Shown here one piece after another: positions 24,076 to 35,043 of a DNA stretch of 64,000 bases. The notes under the pieces are model-generated. The model was not told the origin of the DNA. It did no database searches and saw only the letters and a list, made by a program, of their open reading frames with translations. The position numbers and the translations under genes were made by a program. Source of the DNA: Virgibacillus oceani (lineage in GTDB: Bacteria > Bacillota > Bacilli > Bacillales > Amphibacillaceae); contig NZ_BMFR01000008.1 of assembly GCF_014638995.1 (NCBI RefSeq), positions 62,001-126,000 of the forward strand, in the 5' to 3' direction. Positions within the stretch are counted from its first letter, which is position 1, and the number at the start of each line of letters is the position of its first letter.

Positions 24076-24129
24076 TATATAGAAAAACCGAAATTTTAAC
24101 GTACTAACTATAAATGCAGTTTCCCAATA

Positions 24130-24705
24130 CTACCCCATATAACTTCCTTGTAATTGGGCATTTTTGGACGATCTTACAAATTCACCAAACTTGTCCATGA
24201 CAGTATCCAGAAATGCGAGGGTCATCTCATCCGTTAACCGACCTGCTTGATCATCAAATTTCTGAGGCGCAAAATTAATCAGTACCTCATTACCACTTGG
24301 TGGAAGTAAATTCGCCTGAATACCTGTAAGAATTTCACGCAGGTTTAGCTGTGCTCGAAGTGTTCCTGCCATGCCAATGCTGACGCCAGCGGCCATAACT
24401 GGTTTACCGACGAAAACCTTATCGACTCTGGAAGCCCAATCGATGGCATTTTTTAACACACCGGGGATCGACCAATTGTATTCGGGTGTGATGATGATAA
24501 CCCCATCTGCATTTGCAATGGACTCTTTGAATTTCCTTACAGACTCTGGTGGATTGTTTTCTTCATCCTGGTCAAAATGGGGAAGGGAACGAATATCGGC
24601 AAACTCCATATTCATTATCGTGTTGTAACGTTCTTGAATGGTTTTCGCTAGTTGCATGTTATAAGATTCTTTTCGTATGCTTCCGACTATTGTAACAATG
24701 TTCAT
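24130..24705 (-). CDS. NADPH-dependent FMN reductase family protein
   Basis: The flavodoxin-like fold of 191 residues has the phosphate-binding start VTIVGSIRKESYNMQLAKTI, then the PEYNWSIPGVLKNAIDWASR signature that holds FMN, and GMAGTLRAQLNLREIL. It belongs to the YhdA/azoreductase type that transfers electrons from NAD(P)H to quinones, azo compounds or chromate. Its start overlaps the stop of the MarR gene (ATGA), so the two are an operon. The regulator partner points to induction by a reactive aromatic or oxidant, but the inducer is not shown by the sequence. Confidence 0.88.
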   Translation of the reverse strand: MNIVTIVGSIRKESYNMQLAKTIQERYNTIMNMEFADIRSLPHFDQDEENNPPESVRKFKESIANADGVIIITPEYNWSIPGVLKNAIDWASRVDKVFVGKPVMAAGVSIGMAGTLRAQLNLREILTGIQANLLPPSGNEVLINFAPQKFDDQAGRLTDEMTLAFLDTVMDKFGEFVRSSKNAQLQGSYMG

Positions 24706-25136
24706 GATTTATTATCTCCTACTACGTTATGAATAATTTTTGTGATAAGTTTTTGCAGCTCGTTAATTTCTTCTCTAGACATACCCTTAGTTAACGTTTC
24801 GCGTATTTTTTGTTGAGCCGGCAAAACTAAATTGGCAAGTTGTTTGCCCTCATCTGTTAAATGTACTTTAAATGTGCGTTTATCGATAGGATCACTAACT
24901 TTTTTAATAAATCCCTTTTTCTCTAAACTCGTAATCATACGTGCGATGTTAGCTTTGTCCTTATTAAGCCTTAATACAATTTCGTTAGGTGAAATACCAT
25001 CCTGGTTCCATAGCATCATCATAATTAGATTTTGCTCTGGGGCAAGATTGAATGGCTCTAAATGTTTCCTAACACAACTAGTGATAGTCAAATCAGCATT
25101 ATGAATTAAAATTCCAACATTATCATCCAGATTCAA
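24702..25136 (-). CDS. MarR-family regulator
   Basis: A longer frame begins at 25190, within the promoter. AAAGGAGGG lies 9 bases before a TTG at 25136, which gives 144 residues, the normal MarR length. The winged helix shows LAPEQNLIMMMLW, then GISPNEIVLRLNKDKANIAR as recognition region, and the wing DPIDKRTFKVHLTDEGKQL. MarR proteins bind short dyads as dimers and let go when they bind phenolic ligands or become oxidised. Two tandem dyads lie over its own promoter, so autoregulation with the reductase gene is likely. Confidence 0.88.
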   Translation of the reverse strand: MNLDDNVGILIHNADLTITSCVRKHLEPFNLAPEQNLIMMMLWNQDGISPNEIVLRLNKDKANIARMITSLEKKGFIKKVSDPIDKRTFKVHLTDEGKQLANLVLPAQQKIRETLTKGMSREEINELQKLITKIIHNVVGDNKS

Positions 25137-25160
25137 TAAAACAAACCCTCCTTTAAACTT

Positions 25161-25188
25161 GTTGACTATACAACGTTGATATGTCAAC
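25161..25188 (-). promoter_or_regulatory. Two tandem 14-bp dyads over the marR promoter
   Basis: GTTGACTATACAAC (25161-25174) and GTTGATATGTCAAC (25175-25188) are adjacent, each ending in GTTG and CAAC. On the reverse strand a TATAGT -10 box lies inside the first. They are probably MarR operators. Confidence 0.65.
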
Positions 25189-25422
25189 ATTAATTTAAGT
25201 AATATAATTTGTCAAATCAATAGGTTTGTCCTTGTAATTATTGTCGCCGGCAGGATACTTATCCATTCACCCAACGCCATTTTGGAAGGAATTCTCTTCA
25301 TTTAAAGTTTCTTTTTAATTCTGACACAGGCAATCATACATAAACACTGGAAGTAAGCCACCTCTAATGCCGGCATTTTTTGATCGGATGCAGGTTTTCC
25401 AAGGGTTTACACAAGCAATAAG

Positions 25423-25560
25423 GAAACCGATTTCTTTAAATTGTATAATTTTTGCAAATTTATATTGATTTTTATAAATTCAAGCAATATAATGAGAAAA
25501 AGAAAGCGTTTTCCTAATGTGGTTAATGCTTTTTGTTTACCAAGTTACGAAACCGCTTTC
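25423..25560 (+). promoter_or_regulatory. Sugar-operon promoter with three LacI/CcpA-type operators
   Basis: The promoter TTGATT (25465-25470) with TATAAT (25488-25493) has 17-base spacing. GAAACCGATTTC (25423-25434), GAAAGCGTTTTC (25502-25513) and GAAACCGCTTTC (25549-25560) share a GAAASCGNTTTC consensus, the pattern of LacI-family operators and catabolite sites. The second overlaps the expected start point. The rest of the 25189-25422 stretch shows no gene. Confidence 0.65.
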
Positions 25561-25683
25561 CTAAATGTGTTGATTTTAACCTGACAAATTACATAAACCA
25601 AGGAGGTGTATGAAGCGAATACCTATAGACCATCGAGGATTTATCCAGTCACATATTAAATTAAAAAACGGGGGTAATTTTTA

Positions 25684-26976
25684 ATGAAGAAAAGCAAATT
25701 GGTATTGTTGTTTGGTGTTCTGTTTGCACTGGTCTTTTCCCTTGCTGCCTGCAGTGGTGATGATGAGGCGAGTGGGAGTGAAGATGGCGATGGCGATGTT
25801 ACATTAGATTTCTGGGTGTTTGGTGCCACGAATTATGAAGATTTAGCTAAGGAATACGAAAAAGATCATCCTGGCGTAAAAATTAAAGTGAAAACATCCG
25901 AAACAGATGATCATCACAACAGCTTATTTACTTCATTATCGGCTGGCAGCGGTGCACCTGATATTGCCATGCTGGAAATTGATCAATTAGATAGATTTAA
26001 AGAAGCACAGGATAGATTCGTAAACTTATATGATATGGGTGCCGATGAGGTTCAGGATCAGTACTTAGAATGGAAATGGCAAATAGGTGAGAACAGTGAT
26101 GGTGACTTCTTGTTTGGATTGCCAACAGATATTGGACCAAAGGCTATGTTTTATCGCACAGATTTGTTTGAAGAAGCTGGTCTGCCAACAGAACCAGATG
26201 GGGTTGAGGCTTTAATTCAAACGAAAGATGACTTCATTGAAGCTGGAAAACAAATAAAAGAGAAAACCGGCAAACCATTATTAGATAGCATGGAAATGGC
26301 ATATCGCGCAGTCATCGATGGAGCTGAGGAAAGTTTCTTTGATAAAGACGGTAACCTATTGATTGAAAACGATGGAAACGCTGTCAGAAAGGCATACGAT
26401 TTAGCAGTCGAGTTAAATGAACTTGGCCTTGTCGGCGAATATACGATGTGGACGCCAGAGTGGGGTAACGCTGTAAACAATGGTGACTTCGCGGTTGAGC
26501 TAGGCGCAGCATGGCTAAAAGGATGGATGCTGGACAATGCCCCTGATGCATCTGGCAAGTTCCGCATCGCAACATTACCTAAAGAATTCGCTGGTAACTG
26601 GGGTGGTTCTTATATAGCTATTCCTAAAGAAACGGAGCATGCGGAAGAAGCATATGAATTCGCGAAATGGCTAGTATCTCCTGACAGTCAATTAAAATCA
26701 TTCACGAGTGAGGCGGGGCTATTCCCTTCATCACCAGTTGTATATGAAATGGAAGAATTCAAGAATACAGAAGACGAGTTCTTTGGCGGTCAAAGTACAG
26801 CACAGTATTTTGCGAATGCAGCAGAGGATATTAGCTTTATTTACAAAGGACCAAAATACAAAGCAGCTAATGATGAAATCCTAAATGCCTTGAGTAATGT
26901 GCAGCAGCAGGATGGAGACCCTGATGATGAATGGGATGCTGCGGTAGAACGAATTAAAGCGCTTATTAGCAGATAA
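25684..26976 (+). CDS. Sugar ABC transporter substrate-binding lipoprotein
   Basis: A signal peptide with lipobox LAAC (residues about 19-22) and an acidic linker lead into a family 1 solute-binding domain of 430 residues. LDFWVFGATNYEDLAKEYE, SAGSGAPDIAMLEIDQLDRF and the GGSYIAIPKETEHAEEAYEF segment are typical of oligosaccharide receptors. It should capture a sugar outside the membrane and pass it to the two permeases that follow. A hairpin follows its stop, which usually gives more receptor than permease. The neighbours suggest a beta-glucoside as substrate. Confidence 0.9.
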   Translation: MKKSKLVLLFGVLFALVFSLAACSGDDEASGSEDGDGDVTLDFWVFGATNYEDLAKEYEKDHPGVKIKVKTSETDDHHNSLFTSLSAGSGAPDIAMLEIDQLDRFKEAQDRFVNLYDMGADEVQDQYLEWKWQIGENSDGDFLFGLPTDIGPKAMFYRTDLFEEAGLPTEPDGVEALIQTKDDFIEAGKQIKEKTGKPLLDSMEMAYRAVIDGAEESFFDKDGNLLIENDGNAVRKAYDLAVELNELGLVGEYTMWTPEWGNAVNNGDFAVELGAAWLKGWMLDNAPDASGKFRIATLPKEFAGNWGGSYIAIPKETEHAEEAYEFAKWLVSPDSQLKSFTSEAGLFPSSPVVYEMEEFKNTEDEFFGGQSTAQYFANAAEDISFIYKGPKYKAANDEILNALSNVQQQDGDPDDEWDAAVERIKALISR

Positions 26977-26997
26977 GTTGTTTGAAAGCAGCAGATG

Positions 26998-27031
26998 CAT
27001 TGATGTGGCGGTCTCTCCTGCCACATCAATG
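26998..27031 (+). terminator. Hairpin between receptor and permease genes
   Basis: CATTGATGTGGC (26998-27009) and GCCACATCAATG (27020-27031) are exact 12-base arms. No T-run follows, so it probably blocks 3' decay or partly ends transcription and so raises receptor over permease levels. Confidence 0.6.
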
Positions 27032-27168
27032 TCATTTAGCAGAATGGACTGATCTGCAAATAGTTGTACGGGTGTTCTTAGCATGCAGCTGCGTAGGCGC
27101 AACGATGGTATTCGCTGTGAAGGCCCGGGGGATGCCTAAGTTTTTCTTATAGAAAGGAAGGGGAGTCA

Positions 27169-28098
27169 ATGGCCTTTACTCGCAAAAGGAAATATCGTTC
27201 TGAAGCAACGAAGGATAAAATAAGTGCATATTTATATATTTCGCCCTTCTTTATTATTTTTGCCATTATTGGGCTTTATCCGGCTATATTTAGTTTGTAT
27301 CTCGCATTTCAAAAATGGAATGGCTTAGGGGAAATGTCATTTGTCGGGCTGCATAACTTTACCGTTGTATTGCAGGATCCGATCTTTTGGAAGTCGCTTT
27401 ACAATACCGTTGTAATGGGAATTATGGGTACGGCACCGCAGATTATTGTTGGAATTATATTGGCGTTTATTTTAAACCAGGCCTATCTTAAGTTTAAAAA
27501 TACATTCCGAGCCATGGTATTTTTACCTTATATTACATCGATGGTAGCTGTCGCCCTCGTGTTTGGCGTGTTTTTCAGCAGCAATGACACAGCCCTGGCC
27601 AATTATATCTTAAATTTATTTGGGATGGATTCGGTGGCATGGAAAACAAGTGAATGGGGTGCAAAGATTGCTATTTCCATTATGGTTTTCTGGCGCTGGA
27701 TCGGCTATAATACGATCATTTATTTAGCAGGGCTGCAAAGCATTCCGAAAGACTTGTATGAAGCTGCACGAATTGATGGTGCCAGTATATTACAGCAATT
27801 GCGTTACATTACGATTCCGCTGTTAAAGCCGTTCATTGTGCTGACTGTATTCTTCTCGACTGTTGGGGCACTGCAATTGTTCACAGAGCCAACCGTGTTC
27901 TTGGGTTCCAGTGCATTTAGCAGAACAGAGGCGATGACGGTTGTTATGTATTTGTATCGTGATGCGTTCAGCTTGCAATCCTTTGGAACAGGTTCTGCTA
28001 CAGCAGTAATTTTACTATTCATTATTGTTGTCGCTTCTGCTATCAATACCTATTTAACATCGGGGGTTCGCGGTAAAGGAAAGGGGATGAAGTCATGA
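27169..28098 (+). CDS. Sugar ABC transporter permease (MalF type)
   Basis: The 309-residue integral membrane protein has six predicted spans, beginning with LYISPFFIIFAIIGLYPAIF. The EAA loop that docks the ATPase is present as EAARIDGASILQQLRYITIPLLKP. AAGGAAGGGGAG precedes the start. It overlaps the next permease by four bases. No ATPase is encoded in the operon; a shared MsmX-like ATPase, known in Bacillus for several sugar importers, would be needed. Confidence 0.92.
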   Translation: MAFTRKRKYRSEATKDKISAYLYISPFFIIFAIIGLYPAIFSLYLAFQKWNGLGEMSFVGLHNFTVVLQDPIFWKSLYNTVVMGIMGTAPQIIVGIILAFILNQAYLKFKNTFRAMVFLPYITSMVAVALVFGVFFSSNDTALANYILNLFGMDSVAWKTSEWGAKIAISIMVFWRWIGYNTIIYLAGLQSIPKDLYEAARIDGASILQQLRYITIPLLKPFIVLTVFFSTVGALQLFTEPTVFLGSSAFSRTEAMTVVMYLYRDAFSLQSFGTGSATAVILLFIIVVASAINTYLTSGVRGKGKGMKS

Positions 28099-28922
28099 TA
28101 AAGAATTTTAAACTGGGCCGATTTTTCGTGTATCTGTTTTTAATTGTTGCGGCTTTCCTTTCCGTATTCCCGTTTTACTGGATGTTTGTGATGGCAACAA
28201 GGCCAAGTGCGGCATACAATTCGATTCCCCCAACGTTAACACCAGGGGATCAATTGGTGGAAAACTTTCAAAAGGTATTGGAAAAAATCCCGTTCTTCGG
28301 GGCAATGTTTAATACATTGATAATGTGCTTAGTCGTTACATTAGTAGTTTTATTAATTAGTTCATTAGCTGGTTTTGCCTTTGCGAAATTTAAGTTTCCC
28401 GGAAAGAATATATTGTTTGTGTCGATTTTATTAACGATGATCATACCGCCCCAGCTTGGCTTGATCCCGCAATATTATTTAGTGGCGAAGTTCGGGCTGT
28501 TAGATACGCTATTTGGTGCGATGGTTATCTTTTTCCTGAACCCTCTTGGAATTTTCTTGATGAGGCAGTATATTTCACAGTCTGTTTCCGATGAATTGAT
28601 TGAAGCTGCCAAATTGGATGGCTGCTCTAATTTCCGTATTTTCCGAAGTATTGTTCTCCCAATTATCCTGCCTGCCTTTGCAACATTAGGAATTATTGTC
28701 TTTACGGCAACCTGGGGAGAATTTTTATGGCAATTTACTGTTCTTAGGGACCCAGATATGTATACAATACAGGTAGCCCTCTCTTCCATGAACACAACGA
28801 GCAATGTAGACTTTGGGATGATTCTGTCTGGCGTATTTTGGGCAACGATTCCTTTAGTTATTGTGTTCTTGATGTTTAATAAATTATTTATCGCTAGTAT
28901 TACAGAGGGTTCAGTTAAATAG
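28095..28922 (+). CDS. Sugar ABC transporter permease (MalG type)
   Basis: The 275-residue second permease starts in an ATGA overlap with the first. It has about six spans starting FFVYLFLIVAAFLSVFPFYW. Its EAA loop reads EAAKLDGCSNFRIFRSIVLP. The end SITEGSVK is the usual MalG-type C-terminus. With the first permease it forms the channel of the importer. A LacI-type gene follows after 21 bases in the same operon. Confidence 0.92.
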   Translation: MIKNFKLGRFFVYLFLIVAAFLSVFPFYWMFVMATRPSAAYNSIPPTLTPGDQLVENFQKVLEKIPFFGAMFNTLIMCLVVTLVVLLISSLAGFAFAKFKFPGKNILFVSILLTMIIPPQLGLIPQYYLVAKFGLLDTLFGAMVIFFLNPLGIFLMRQYISQSVSDELIEAAKLDGCSNFRIFRSIVLPIILPAFATLGIIVFTATWGEFLWQFTVLRDPDMYTIQVALSSMNTTSNVDFGMILSGVFWATIPLVIVFLMFNKLFIASITEGSVK

Positions 28923-28943
28923 ACGCAGACATGAGGGAATGTT

Positions 28944-29966
28944 ATGAAACTTACCATTAAAGATATTGCAAAACTTGCTAATGTTTCACCTGGAACCGTT
29001 TCAAAGGTAATTAATCAAACAGGAAACATCAGTCAGCAAACAATTGAAAAAGTAAATGAAATTATTGAACAAACAGGCTATCAACCTACTTTTTCCGCAA
29101 GATCATTAGCAACAAAAAAGTCCAATCTGATTGGATTAATCTATGCCGGAAATATTAATGCCGAAATGAACCATCCATTTTTTAATGATGTTGTAAATTC
29201 ATTTAAAAATGCGGTCGGAAATCTTGGCTACGATATCCTTGTTTTTTCCAACAACAAATTCAGCCGGGATAAGCAGGATTATTTGGCGCGGTGTAATCAT
29301 TATCAGCTGAATGGCTGTTTAATTATTGCTGGGGACCGCATTGAGGAGGCTACACTTGAACTGGATAAAAGTCATATTCCGTGTGTTGGGATTGACATTG
29401 CGTTAAGCGGTCCGAACTCAAGCTATGTGACAACTGATAATAATAAGGTCTCGGAACAGGTTGTGACCCATCTGTATTTGAACGCGATTAAGGATGTTGC
29501 CTTTATCGGTGGTCCTGAGTACTCCGTTGTATCGAATATTCGTAAAGAAAGCTTTATTCGTCAAATGAACCTTTTTGGCATGAACACAAAGGATGAGTGG
29601 ATCCAGTATGGTGACTACTTTGAAGAAAGCGGATACCAGGCGATGAATCGCATATTGGCGGGCTCATCCGTTCCGCAGGCTGTTTTTGCAGTTTCCGATA
29701 TGATGGCATTAGGTGTATTAAGGGCACTTAAGGAAAAGGGTGTTCGTGTCCCGGTAGATATCAAGGTCATTGGCTGTGATGATATTGAAGCATGCCGCTA
29801 CAGTGATCCAACACTGGCCACGGTCAAGCAGGATAAGGATAAAATGGGTAAATTAGCAGCATATATGCTTCATGATTTAATTAATGAAGACGCGGAACCT
29901 AATTCCGTGCAGGTTGATCCAGAATTAGTCATTCGGGATTCCTGCTTAATGGATAATCATGCGTGA
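28944..29966 (+). CDS. LacI-family regulator of the sugar operon
   Basis: The N-terminus LTIKDIAKLANVSPGTVSKV is a LacI helix-turn-helix and is followed by the hinge helix (PTFSARSLATKKSNLIGLI). The rest, to residue 340, is a periplasmic-binding-like sugar sensor, with FAVSDMMALGVLRALKEKGV and VIGCDDIEACRYSDPTLATV. It lies inside the operon it probably controls. The operators before the receptor gene match LacI-type sites. The ligand could be the free sugar or its phosphate. Confidence 0.92.
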   Translation: MKLTIKDIAKLANVSPGTVSKVINQTGNISQQTIEKVNEIIEQTGYQPTFSARSLATKKSNLIGLIYAGNINAEMNHPFFNDVVNSFKNAVGNLGYDILVFSNNKFSRDKQDYLARCNHYQLNGCLIIAGDRIEEATLELDKSHIPCVGIDIALSGPNSSYVTTDNNKVSEQVVTHLYLNAIKDVAFIGGPEYSVVSNIRKESFIRQMNLFGMNTKDEWIQYGDYFEESGYQAMNRILAGSSVPQAVFAVSDMMALGVLRALKEKGVRVPVDIKVIGCDDIEACRYSDPTLATVKQDKDKMGKLAAYMLHDLINEDAEPNSVQVDPELVIRDSCLMDNHA

Positions 29967-30040
29967 TAAACAGGCTGGATTTTCAGGTAGAAGGTATAAC
30001 GACAAACATGGAATAAACATATAGCGTAAGAGGTGGAGAC

Positions 30041-30970
30041 ATGAAAGAATATTTGGCTGTTGATATAGGCGGCACATTTATCAAATATGGAATAGTCAAC
30101 GAACAGGCAGCTATCGTAGAATTGGATAAGACAAAAACACCAAAAACCTTGGATGGGTTACTGGAATTGCTGGAGGAGCTTTATCAAAAGCATCTCGATG
30201 CAGCGGGTGTCGCAATCAGTTGTCCTGGGGCTGTTTCTGAATCTGGCGTCATTTACGGAACAAGTGCACTTCCATATCTTCATGGGCCAAATATCAAACA
30301 ATTGATAAAGGATCGATTGGGTGTACACATCTATATGGAAAATGACGCCAATTGTGCAGGCTATGCCGAGGTGTGGAAAGGAAAAGCACGTGGGATAAAG
30401 GACGTTCTGGTTATGGTTATCGGAACGGGTATTGGCGGTGCTGTCATCAAGAATGGGTTGATTCATAAAGGTGCCAATCTTCATGGAGGCGAGTTTGGAT
30501 ACATGGTGCTTCCGTATGATTCGGCAACTGGATACGATACTTGGAGCGGCACTGCTGCAACTGGTGCATTGATTAAAAAGGTAGCTCGTCTGAAAAACAT
30601 GAACAAGGATGAATTAACAGGTGAAGCTATTTTTGAGATGGCAAGTGCTGGCGATGAGGTTTGCAGCAAGGCTATCGATCAATTTTATCAAATACTAGCT
30701 TTAGGTATTTATAACCTGCAATATATCTATGATCCAGAAATTATTCTAATAGGCGGCGGTATCAGTGTCAGGGATGATCTGATTGATAACATAAACGAAA
30801 AGCTGGATGGTATTTTACATCAGCTTGAAGCATCGAAAATCAAACCGAACATCGACACCTGTGAGTTCCGCCAGCATTCTAATTTACTAGGTGCTGTCTA
30901 TGGGTACATTCGTGAAACAGAAGGGGACGCTTTCTCTAATCCTGATTTAACCCGTGTTAACGGGCAGTAA
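30041..30970 (+). CDS. ROK-family sugar kinase, probably beta-glucoside kinase
   Basis: The ATP site AVDIGGTFIKYGIV starts at residue 5, and VMVIGTGIGGAVI and GLIHKGANLHGGEFGYM are ROK core motifs. The catalytic aspartate lies in MENDANCAGYAEVW. The zinc motif CxCGxxGCxE of glucokinases and NagC-type proteins is missing; in its place is GYDTWSGTAATGAL. Kinases of the BglK type that phosphorylate intact beta-glucosides also lack this motif. With a GH1 enzyme that carries phosphate-binding residues next to it, phosphorylation of the imported disaccharide is the likely role. Plain glucokinase is the alternative. Confidence 0.75.
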   Translation: MKEYLAVDIGGTFIKYGIVNEQAAIVELDKTKTPKTLDGLLELLEELYQKHLDAAGVAISCPGAVSESGVIYGTSALPYLHGPNIKQLIKDRLGVHIYMENDANCAGYAEVWKGKARGIKDVLVMVIGTGIGGAVIKNGLIHKGANLHGGEFGYMVLPYDSATGYDTWSGTAATGALIKKVARLKNMNKDELTGEAIFEMASAGDEVCSKAIDQFYQILALGIYNLQYIYDPEIILIGGGISVRDDLIDNINEKLDGILHQLEASKIKPNIDTCEFRQHSNLLGAVYGYIRETEGDAFSNPDLTRVNGQ

Positions 30971-31025
30971 TACGACTGTTTCAAAATTGGGGACTATGAC
31001 CGTTTCCTTTTTCTCAATATGTTAA

Positions 31026-32489
<1,464 letters not shown>

Positions 32490-32544
32490 ATTTGATAAAT
32501 CTGATCCTGTAAAATAAATTTTTATAGAAATGAATTGGAAAATC

Positions 32545-32600
32545 AAGGGGGCAGTTCCCCACTTTGCTAAAGTATTAGCGTAGTGGTGGACTGACCCCTA
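32545..32600. repeat. Palindromic intergenic element after the sugar operon
   Basis: AGGGGGCAGTTCCCCACT is inverted as AGTGGTGGACTGACCCCT around 20 bases. It is related in words to the GTGGGACAC repeats at 60571 and 48446, and can act as terminator of the operon. Confidence 0.55.
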
Positions 32601-32788
32601 TTGTTTTAAACATTGTTCTCGCCCCCATAAACTTGAGGCTTAATCCGAATACAGTAAGTAACTGTGAAATTCTATGTGAAACGTATGATTTGTGAATGGT
32701 ACAAGGATGATGTGAATAGGAATAGATATATATTTAAGTAAATCAGGATTAAAGAATCAAAATGAAAATAATGATTTGGGGGATTAGC

Positions 32789-34885
32789 TTGGCAACAGAG
32801 AGTGAACTAATTAATAAATCCTTTCATGAAAAATTCATAGGTGAAAACAAACAAGGACAGCCTATCAAAATATTGGGTGAGATGTATACAGAGGAAATGC
32901 AGAAACCGCAGCCAAATTTATCTTTTATTCGCTTTGCACAAGGGGAAGTATACTTCTTAAATAATGATTATGAAGCAGCGATTTTCAAATGGCAGCATGC
33001 TTTAGAGGAAGAATTCATTCCATGGACACAGAAAAATATTGCAGATGCCCACTTGGAAATGGGTTTGCTGGAGGATGCAGAAAGATTTTATAAGCAGGTA
33101 GATTCCGAATCACTTGCATTGCAATCGGAGGTCTTGTTACAGCTGTTTTCATTGTATATACAGCAAGGTGATCAGGATAAGGCTGTTGATACAATCATGA
33201 ATGCTGTTAAGTTAAATCCGGATTATTCCCATGTAACGAAAATAGCCCGGAAATATTTGGAGGGTATTCATGATTGGGGTAATGCGGTTGAACTGGCTGT
33301 TGGTGAGGCAATACGTACAAAGTCACATTCATGGTTTGAAGTTTTATCAGAGTATGTCAAACAAGGGCTGACTTTTAACTATGAACCAAACTATTTTAAT
33401 GAATTGTTGGTAGATTTACTGCAATTGGATCCTAACCGATTTGAACTTTTTACGGAGCTATTGTGGAAAAGCTATGAGCAAAGTGACTTTTATATCGAGT
33501 GGCTGGAAGTGATAAACCAATTACTCTTGAATGATAGAGATGAAACTTCGTATGTTTGGAATAGACTCCCAATCTTATTTAAAGAGGGTTACTGTGATTT
33601 AATTAGCGGAAAGTATTTGATCAGGGACATTTCGGGGTTAATGCAGCACCATTTAGCGAACTGGTTAAATGTTTCATCTGAATCAGATTCTTTCATTTCC
33701 GCAACTGCCATACTTGCCTGGAATGAAACATTTCCTTCCCTATTTGATGCTGAATTGGTCCGTGAAGCGGAATACCAGTTTGAAATTTCAAATCCGAATC
33801 AAAATGGGAGAAAGGACGGTATAGCGCTTTTTGATTCCATTAAGACATGGGCAGAAGGAGAAGGTCTGTCAGAAGAGTTATATCAAATCACAGAGCCTAT
33901 GCTGGCAGAATACAATATTGAAGTGGCGAGCCCATCAAGAATCCGGGATTTGGTTAAAACCTCTATAGAGTTTCTGCTGGAACAAAGAGTAGCCTTGGAA
34001 AATGATGTACAGGAAGAAATAAATCGGAATGAAGATTTACTAACAAGCCTGCATGATATTCATCAACAGATAGGTGATATGGAGAAAGAAATGGCGACTG
34101 TTATGACAGATTCGTTCCGTACTTTAAAAGAATCTTCAACACAGCATGTGATGCGTGAGCTGCCTAAACTGTTACAAGATTGTTCCGAACTTGTTCAGGA
34201 GGACAGTGATTTTTCAAAAATTCATATCGAACTAAATGAAGAGATGAATAAGCGGATTGCTGCCTATATGAAAAACGATGTCTTAAATCATCAGAAGCAT
34301 ACTGTTCAGAAATGGATCGAGGACTGTAAAAAGGAGTTTCAAGACAGTCAGATTACATGTAATGAGCTAAGTGAGAATATTAACCAAAACTATGGTGATG
34401 AGCAGGTTGTATTGCAGGGTGACTTTAAGGTGCTGGATGATTGGCAGCGGGACTTAGAACGGATATCCCGAGGGTTGCTGCGCTTTGAAAAGGTAAATGT
34501 TCTGTTACGTAATACCCCTTCCCAGTTGTTTTTGAAAGGGGCGGGCAAATTATTAGGGTCTATTTCTAAAAATAAAGAAATGCTCCACAGTAAATATAAA
34601 AACTACATTGAAAATGCAGATTATAGTCAGGTGACAGAGGATATTATCACCCCTTTCATGCAGCAATTAGATTTGTTTGAGGGGTCGATAGAATGGGATA
34701 TTAGCAGGTTTTTCTCAGAATCATTGGAGGAACTAGATCGTAAAATGGATAAGGTACAGCTGGATATTGAAAGTCATAAGAATTCGTTAAATAAGATGCA
34801 TGATACACCTGAATTCTATCGTGATCCACTTACCATGTTCGAGCTGAAGCTTCGCCAGTATGAGTTGATGAATACTATAGGGTGA
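32789..34885 (+). CDS. Large TPR and coiled-coil protein of unknown function
   Basis: GGGGG at 32778-32782 supports the TTG at 32789 as start; an ATG at 32762 has a poorer site. The protein has about 698 residues. The first 160 contain TPR-like helices (FAQGEVYFLNNDYEAAIFKW, IADAHLEMGLLEDAERFY, LLQLFSLYIQQGDQDKAVDT). From about residue 390 a long coiled coil begins (EQRVALENDVQEEINRNEDL), and the C-terminus is another helical bundle. No membrane span or catalytic motif is seen. I do not recognise it. Some dynamin-like GTPase loci have such helical partners, but none lies next to it. Confidence 0.6.
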   Translation: MATESELINKSFHEKFIGENKQGQPIKILGEMYTEEMQKPQPNLSFIRFAQGEVYFLNNDYEAAIFKWQHALEEEFIPWTQKNIADAHLEMGLLEDAERFYKQVDSESLALQSEVLLQLFSLYIQQGDQDKAVDTIMNAVKLNPDYSHVTKIARKYLEGIHDWGNAVELAVGEAIRTKSHSWFEVLSEYVKQGLTFNYEPNYFNELLVDLLQLDPNRFELFTELLWKSYEQSDFYIEWLEVINQLLLNDRDETSYVWNRLPILFKEGYCDLISGKYLIRDISGLMQHHLANWLNVSSESDSFISATAILAWNETFPSLFDAELVREAEYQFEISNPNQNGRKDGIALFDSIKTWAEGEGLSEELYQITEPMLAEYNIEVASPSRIRDLVKTSIEFLLEQRVALENDVQEEINRNEDLLTSLHDIHQQIGDMEKEMATVMTDSFRTLKESSTQHVMRELPKLLQDCSELVQEDSDFSKIHIELNEEMNKRIAAYMKNDVLNHQKHTVQKWIEDCKKEFQDSQITCNELSENINQNYGDEQVVLQGDFKVLDDWQRDLERISRGLLRFEKVNVLLRNTPSQLFLKGAGKLLGSISKNKEMLHSKYKNYIENADYSQVTEDIITPFMQQLDLFEGSIEWDISRFFSESLEELDRKMDKVQLDIESHKNSLNKMHDTPEFYRDPLTMFELKLRQYELMNTIG

Positions 34886-34941
34886 TCTGTTTAGGAATAG
34901 CAGTGCAGGAATTAAAGAAGTTTTGGAAGTAAATAGCGGTT

Positions 34942-34979
34942 AAAAAAAGCATCCATTTCACATAATGGACGCTTTTTTT
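34942..34979. terminator. Bidirectional terminator
   Basis: AAAAAAAGCATCCAT and ATGGACGCTTTTTTT pair with one mismatch. It ends the TPR gene from the left and can end the reverse-strand gene from the right. Confidence 0.8.
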
Positions 34980-35043
34980 ACTGGGAGTGACCTGTGGACC
35001 GCATTTCACTAGAAAGCTCCAACATATACAATCCCTGCCTACT

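Noticed and set aside
30041..30970. Glucokinase call for the ROK gene
   Set aside because: The zinc motif of glucokinases is missing and the context suits a beta-glucoside kinase. It is kept only as an alternative.
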